Program-made: the position numbers and the translations under genes
NCBI GenBank assembly: GCA_015059185.1
Contig: SVAY01000015.1
Span: 1 to 36,463 of the forward strand
DNA: 36,463 nt
Direction: 5' to 3'
Source of the DNA: Erysipelotrichaceae bacterium
GTDB lineage: Bacteria > Bacillota_I > Bacilli_A > RFN20 > CAG-826
Notes under the pieces: generated by a model
Databases searched by the model: none
Told to the model about the DNA's origin: nothing
Seen by the model: only the letters and a program-made list of their open reading frames with translations
Shown here: positions 33,866-36,463 of the stretch, in pieces
Numbering within the stretch: the first letter of the stretch is position 1
Layout: every line of letters starts with the position of its first letter

Positions 33866-33919
33866 TGCGTTGAAGTTTGACAGAGTAAGCCCGGCACCGG
33901 ACATGACGAAGAGGGAAAG
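33866..33919 (+). repeat. Giant RNA module core, diverged copy 3
   Basis: The 3' part of the core recurs in diverged form: TGCGTTGAAGTTTGACAG, CACCGGACATGA and CGAAGAGGGAAAG align in order with the other two copies. The 5' part is replaced by the TGATAGC hairpin. A separate repeat, GGATTAAAGAGC, occurs at 33144-33155 and 33704-33715. Confidence 0.6.
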
Positions 33920-34064
33920 AGCCTCGAAGTTAATAACTAGAGGAAACTGGCCATTGATGCGCAAAGCAATTATAAACGCATCGATATCAAGAAGCACCAC
34001 CAGTCAGAAGGAACTTAGCTTGGACATATGGATGGGGAAACCCAGACGAAGTATGTAACGGTTA

Positions 34065-34093
34065 GAGGTCAAGAGTGAGCCTCATTTTTTTTT
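34065..34093 (+). terminator. Terminator of the giant RNA
   Basis: GAGGT-N9-GCCTC (one G-U pair) followed by A and T9 (34085-34093). The stem is short but the T-run is strong. Confidence 0.6.
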
Positions 34094-34128
34094 GGCCTTT
34101 TTTCTGAATGTACAATTATTTTATTAAT

Positions 34129-34146
34129 GTAACTATTAATAGTTAC
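34129..34146. promoter_or_regulatory. 18-bp perfect palindrome upstream of the surface-protein promoter
   Basis: GTAACTATTAATAGTTAC, 33 bases before the -35 box. A second inverted repeat, AGCACT-GAA-AGTGCT (34165-34179), touches the -35 box. Both are candidate operators. Confidence 0.5.
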
Positions 34147-34178
34147 TTTAATAATTAGCACTCTAGCACTGAAAGTGC

Positions 34179-34207
34179 TTGCTTCTCTCTCTCTCTCTCT
34201 CTATGAT
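34179..34207 (+). promoter_or_regulatory. Promoter with a CT-repeat spacer (probable phase-variable switch)
   Basis: TTGCTT (34179-34184) and TATGAT (34202-34207) are separated by exactly 17 bases (34185-34201) that consist wholly of CT repeats (nine CT units counting the T shared with the -10 box). Slippage by one unit would change the spacer to 15 or 19 bp and so switch expression. The downstream gene encodes a surface protein, the usual target of this type of control. Confidence 0.7.
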
Positions 34208-34224
34208 ATAAATATAAAATTTAT

Positions 34225-34290
34225 GTCTATAAGAATAGACTAAAGGGTTAACGTTACTAAGTTCGTAAGTAATTAGTAACGGTCAGGGGA
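34225..34290 (+). promoter_or_regulatory. Hairpins in the surface-protein mRNA leader
   Basis: GTCTAT-AAGA-ATAGAC (34225-34240) and CGTTACTAA-N12-TTAGTAACG (34252-34281) are perfect. The second ends four bases before the AGGGGA ribosome site (34285-34290), so it could stabilise the mRNA or tune translation. Confidence 0.5.
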
Positions 34291-34300
34291 TGCACTTTTA

Positions 34301-36292
34301 ATGAAACTCAAGAATGTCTTAATGATATCTTTTCTTGCAATAGCAGGAATTTTTGGTGCGTCCAGCGCAATCGTTAATAATGAAGTTAAAGAAACTCCAG
34401 TTGTGGAGAAGGCGGAAGCTGCAAAAACCGAAACAAAATTACGTTTATTGTGTAACACGGGTTCTTGGTGGAAAAATGATGGCACTTCAACAACTACTTG
34501 GTTTGCTGGTATAAACAAAGATATTGTTAGTTCTACGGAATCATCCTTCGATTTTGCAACAGCTTTAGGTAAATACGATGATGAGTATAGATGGAATTCG
34601 GTCTATCCAAACGGAGGTACTACACAATATTATTATCAAGAATTTGACCTAGGTAGTAAGCAACTGCAAAATATAACAGCCGCCTACTTTAAGAGGACCG
34701 TCTATACTAGCAATCAACTTGATCTTGCAAGCGGAACCCCTTTAACACAAATCAAAAACGGTACCTGTAATACTGTTATTATTACAAGTGGAACTGCTTT
34801 GGACACTTCATCTAGCAACGCTAAGAATTATTACAGAATTAGATTGTTTACAAGCACTAGCCAAAGTTGGAGTTCTGGAACAGGTTATTCAGTTGCAAAT
34901 GCATATTTGTATAGTAATTCATACACTGCGCCAAGTAGCGTTACATCAACACCTAGTGGCTACTCATTTAGTGGATGGAGAATAGGAAGTGTTGGTGGTA
35001 GTGCTTATACCACAAGGACCCCTACCACTGATTTAGATTTATATGCTGTATATAGTCCAATTAACTACGAATTAAATAGACGTTATTTTTTGTGCCTTGA
35101 TGATTATTCTTCTTGGTTAAATGATAAGGCTAAATTCGCTGTTTATTTATATGAACCAGGCGATACAGGTGTACTATGGTTACCTCTTACCCAACTTGGT
35201 AACTCTCGTCACTTTTATTTCGATATGCCATCTAGTGGTTCATACAACAAGCTTGTTTGGATAAGATTAGATCCTAACTATAATCCTAGTAATTTACCAA
35301 CATATGATAATGCAAAGGGCTTTTGGAATCAGTCTCAAGACATATTTAAAGATGGGGACAAAGACTTTTGGGCGGTATCTGGTGCAGGTGGAGATTCAAA
35401 AATCTATGGAACGTGGTATACGGCAAATGAAGGTAACTATGGAGTGTTTTATGAGAATTTATCTCCTACACCATCAACAATGAGATATTGGTTTGTTTTT
35501 AGGAATGATGGTGGATTCTTTAGTGGAGATGCTAGATTCGGCCTTCATGCTTATAACGATAGTGGTGAAAACGATTTCTATTTTGGTACGGCTTTGAAAA
35601 ATAGTGAGACTGCAGGTGGAACGCATACTTTCTATTATTTTGACGTACCTATCACGGCAACAAAATTACAGCCTATTAGAGTGTCTTCTGGCAGTTATAA
35701 TGCGGGTAGAACCTTTATTTGGAACTGGATGACAAACAGTCCGGGTTATTTAAGTGTGAGTGATTATCCCCCATCAAAAATGTGGATCTGTGATTATGAG
35801 GGTCTAGCAGATTATAAATCGAATTTTACAGCTACTGCAAACGACACTTTGAATCCCGCATGGACAGCATCTGCGCCAGTAATGGCAAAGGTTCTTGAAG
35901 CATACTATACATGTTCTACATCTTCTCTTAATGGAAATCGAGCTGCTTCTAATTTGAAAACCAATTTCTGGGATCATCCTTTTGGAGATGGCTACAATAC
36001 AACAATGTTATATGATTATACTTATGCAGATTACCATAGTCATGGAGATAGTTATGATGGATGTTCAAGGTCAGGCACTTACCAAATAAGTGTAACTGAT
36101 AAGTGGCTTTCATTAAGTACTGCTCAAGGAAAATATGGAGCAATTAATCACTTTAATCCAATGGTTATTCTTACTAATGATGAAAACAACTTATCAACCA
36201 TCATTATCATCATTGCTGCTTCAGTATCATTATTAAGTATTACTGCTCTAAGTATCCTTCTAGTAAAGAAGAGAAAGAGAGTGGACAACTAA
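34301..36292 (+). CDS. Large secreted, membrane-anchored surface protein
   Basis: A 663-aa protein with a signal peptide (basic head, hydrophobic to about residue 25) and a C-terminal helix (about 634-655) followed by KKRKR, the stop-transfer end of a cell-surface anchor; no LPxTG motif precedes it. In between, a long extracellular part is rich in Tyr, Trp, Ser, Thr, Asn and Gly. One InlB-type beta-repeat is visible (about 213-252: SVTSTPSGYSFSGWRIG ... TDLDLYAVYS). Two similar aromatic-rich domains follow (about 255-375 and 390-510, each with RRYFLCLDD/MRYWFVFRND-like starts and FYFD or YYFDVP strands), probably carbohydrate- or host-binding. It has a slippage-prone promoter and lies beside the giant RNA. 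Confidence 0.85.
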   Translation: MKLKNVLMISFLAIAGIFGASSAIVNNEVKETPVVEKAEAAKTETKLRLLCNTGSWWKNDGTSTTTWFAGINKDIVSSTESSFDFATALGKYDDEYRWNSVYPNGGTTQYYYQEFDLGSKQLQNITAAYFKRTVYTSNQLDLASGTPLTQIKNGTCNTVIITSGTALDTSSSNAKNYYRIRLFTSTSQSWSSGTGYSVANAYLYSNSYTAPSSVTSTPSGYSFSGWRIGSVGGSAYTTRTPTTDLDLYAVYSPINYELNRRYFLCLDDYSSWLNDKAKFAVYLYEPGDTGVLWLPLTQLGNSRHFYFDMPSSGSYNKLVWIRLDPNYNPSNLPTYDNAKGFWNQSQDIFKDGDKDFWAVSGAGGDSKIYGTWYTANEGNYGVFYENLSPTPSTMRYWFVFRNDGGFFSGDARFGLHAYNDSGENDFYFGTALKNSETAGGTHTFYYFDVPITATKLQPIRVSSGSYNAGRTFIWNWMTNSPGYLSVSDYPPSKMWICDYEGLADYKSNFTATANDTLNPAWTASAPVMAKVLEAYYTCSTSSLNGNRAASNLKTNFWDHPFGDGYNTTMLYDYTYADYHSHGDSYDGCSRSGTYQISVTDKWLSLSTAQGKYGAINHFNPMVILTNDENNLSTIIIIIAASVSLLSITALSILLVKKRKRVDN

Positions 36293-36304
36293 ACTAGATT
36301 CTTA

Positions 36305-36348
36305 CTAGTCTAAGTTCCACTTAAACATCCCTTAGGAACTTAGATTAG
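36305..36348 (+). other. Long hairpin after the surface-protein gene
   Basis: CTAGTCTAAGTTCC pairs with GGAACTTAGATTAG (13 Watson-Crick pairs and one G-U) across a 16-base loop. There is no T-run, so it may protect the mRNA 3' end together with the terminator just after it. Confidence 0.6.
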
Positions 36349-36357
36349 TTGGATACT

Positions 36358-36387
36358 GGGTCTCCTCGTGAGACCCTTTTATTTTGT
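36358..36387 (+). terminator. Terminator of the surface-protein gene
   Basis: GGGTCTC-CTCGT-GAGACCC followed by TTTTATTTTG. Confidence 0.85.
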
Positions 36388-36390
36388 TTG

Positions 36391-36446
36391 AGCCAGTCCT
36401 GCAAAGGCTGAGCGAGTCAAAACCCCCAGATAGTCTGGGGAGGAGG
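36391..36446 (+). promoter_or_regulatory. Structured leader with ribosome site at the window edge
   Basis: AGCC/GGCT (36391-36409) and the perfect hairpin CCCCAGA-TAG-TCTGGGG (36424-36440) come directly before AGGAGG (36441-36446). They may be the leader of a gene starting beyond the window, with a hairpin close enough to affect ribosome access. Confidence 0.35.
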
Positions 36447-36463
36447 TTTAAACTTATAGTTTT

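Larger units (their letters stand above)
33029..34093 (+). ncRNA. Giant structured non-coding RNA, three diverged modules
   Basis: About 1.07 kb between a strong promoter and a T9 terminator, with no credible gene, richer in purines and G/C than its flanks, and dense in stems. Examples: a 14-bp hairpin at 33057-33090 enclosed by GGTTGA/TCAACC; TATAAGG/CCTTATA (33291-33311); GTTAAG/CTTAAC (33354-33371); CCTTAGA/TCTAAGG (33600-33623); GGAATGA/TCATTCC (33663-33693); GGTTATGA/TCATAATC (33802-33823); TGATAGC-TT-GCTATCA (33842-33857); GATGCG/CGCATC (33956-33982); TGGG-GAAA-CCCA with a GNRA loop (34033-34044). A 74-nt core is repeated, and TCAACCA opens each module (33104, 33408, 33731). In size and style it matches giant RNAs such as GOLLD, ROOL and OLE; membership cannot be decided by eye. 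Confidence 0.72.

Noticed and set aside
33028..34058. Open frames of about 80 codons inside the giant RNA region (minus 33028-33270, plus 33807-34058)
   Set aside because: They have no ribosome site or recognisable protein pattern, and they lie across repeated modules and strong RNA stems; they are chance frames.
33000..34100. CRISPR array
   Set aside because: The repeats are long (74 nt), few and diverged, with 300-350-nt spacing and internal structure; no cas genes are nearby.
1..36463. Mycoplasma-type code with TGA as tryptophan
   Set aside because: TGA ends several well-defined genes (for example rnfC at 9844 and rnfA at 12869), and conserved tryptophans are coded by TGG.

Overview
The window is AT-rich bacterial chromosome, most likely from an uncultured gut member of the Bacilli related to Erysipelotrichia or the Mollicutes-like lineages (inference from base composition, protein style and the Rnf/NusG-II/Gx gene set). 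TGA is used as a stop, so this is not the Mycoplasma code. No tRNA, rRNA, CRISPR array or transposase was found.

Layout. 1-600: possible edge of a mobile element (20-bp direct repeats, a terminator) and a small basic orphan protein read leftward. 671-7305: envelope and transport block, rightward: CE4 deacetylase-like protein, GtrA protein, heterodimeric ABC exporter, BcrA-type ABC transporter with permease, and an overlooked 38-aa membrane peptide. 7323-8387 (minus): GT4 glycosyltransferase. 8543-15262: a compact energy operon, rnfC-D-G-E-A, a 66-aa Cys-rich membrane protein, a very short rnfB, apbE, then NusG-domain-II and Gx (EetA/EetB-like) genes. ApbE would flavinylate RnfD and RnfG. 15329-18964: DUF697-like membrane protein, DUF2974 lipase-like protein and M32 carboxypeptidase. 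18961-22202 (minus): FAD-dependent mutase-like oxidoreductase and a polytopic glycosyltransferase. 22297-23384: small membrane protein and a small BECR-like protein. 23385-23820: a candidate small structured RNA, then a regulated leader. 23821-28308: GPH sugar symporter, GH36 alpha-galactosidase and GT-B glycosyltransferase. 28470-31230: divergent ADP-ribosylglycohydrolase, Mrp/ApbC ATPase, solitary AbiEi-like protein.

31325-36463 is the accessory region and the most interesting part. It has a protein with two RhuM-like domains and a PLD-like tail, then about 1.07 kb without a credible gene that looks like one giant structured non-coding RNA. This RNA has its own promoter and terminator and appears to be built from three diverged 300-350-nt modules. 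Next to it is a surface-protein gene whose promoter spacer is exactly 17 bp and consists of a CT dinucleotide repeat, a textbook arrangement for phase variation by slippage.

Two distant minus-strand leaders (near 591-640 and 32819-32866) share TTTTCAAC-N17-CGTCTTATTAA followed by a ribosome binding site. This looks like a pair of promoters for an ECF-type sigma factor encoded elsewhere. Product names rest on recognised motifs read by eye; no database search was run.
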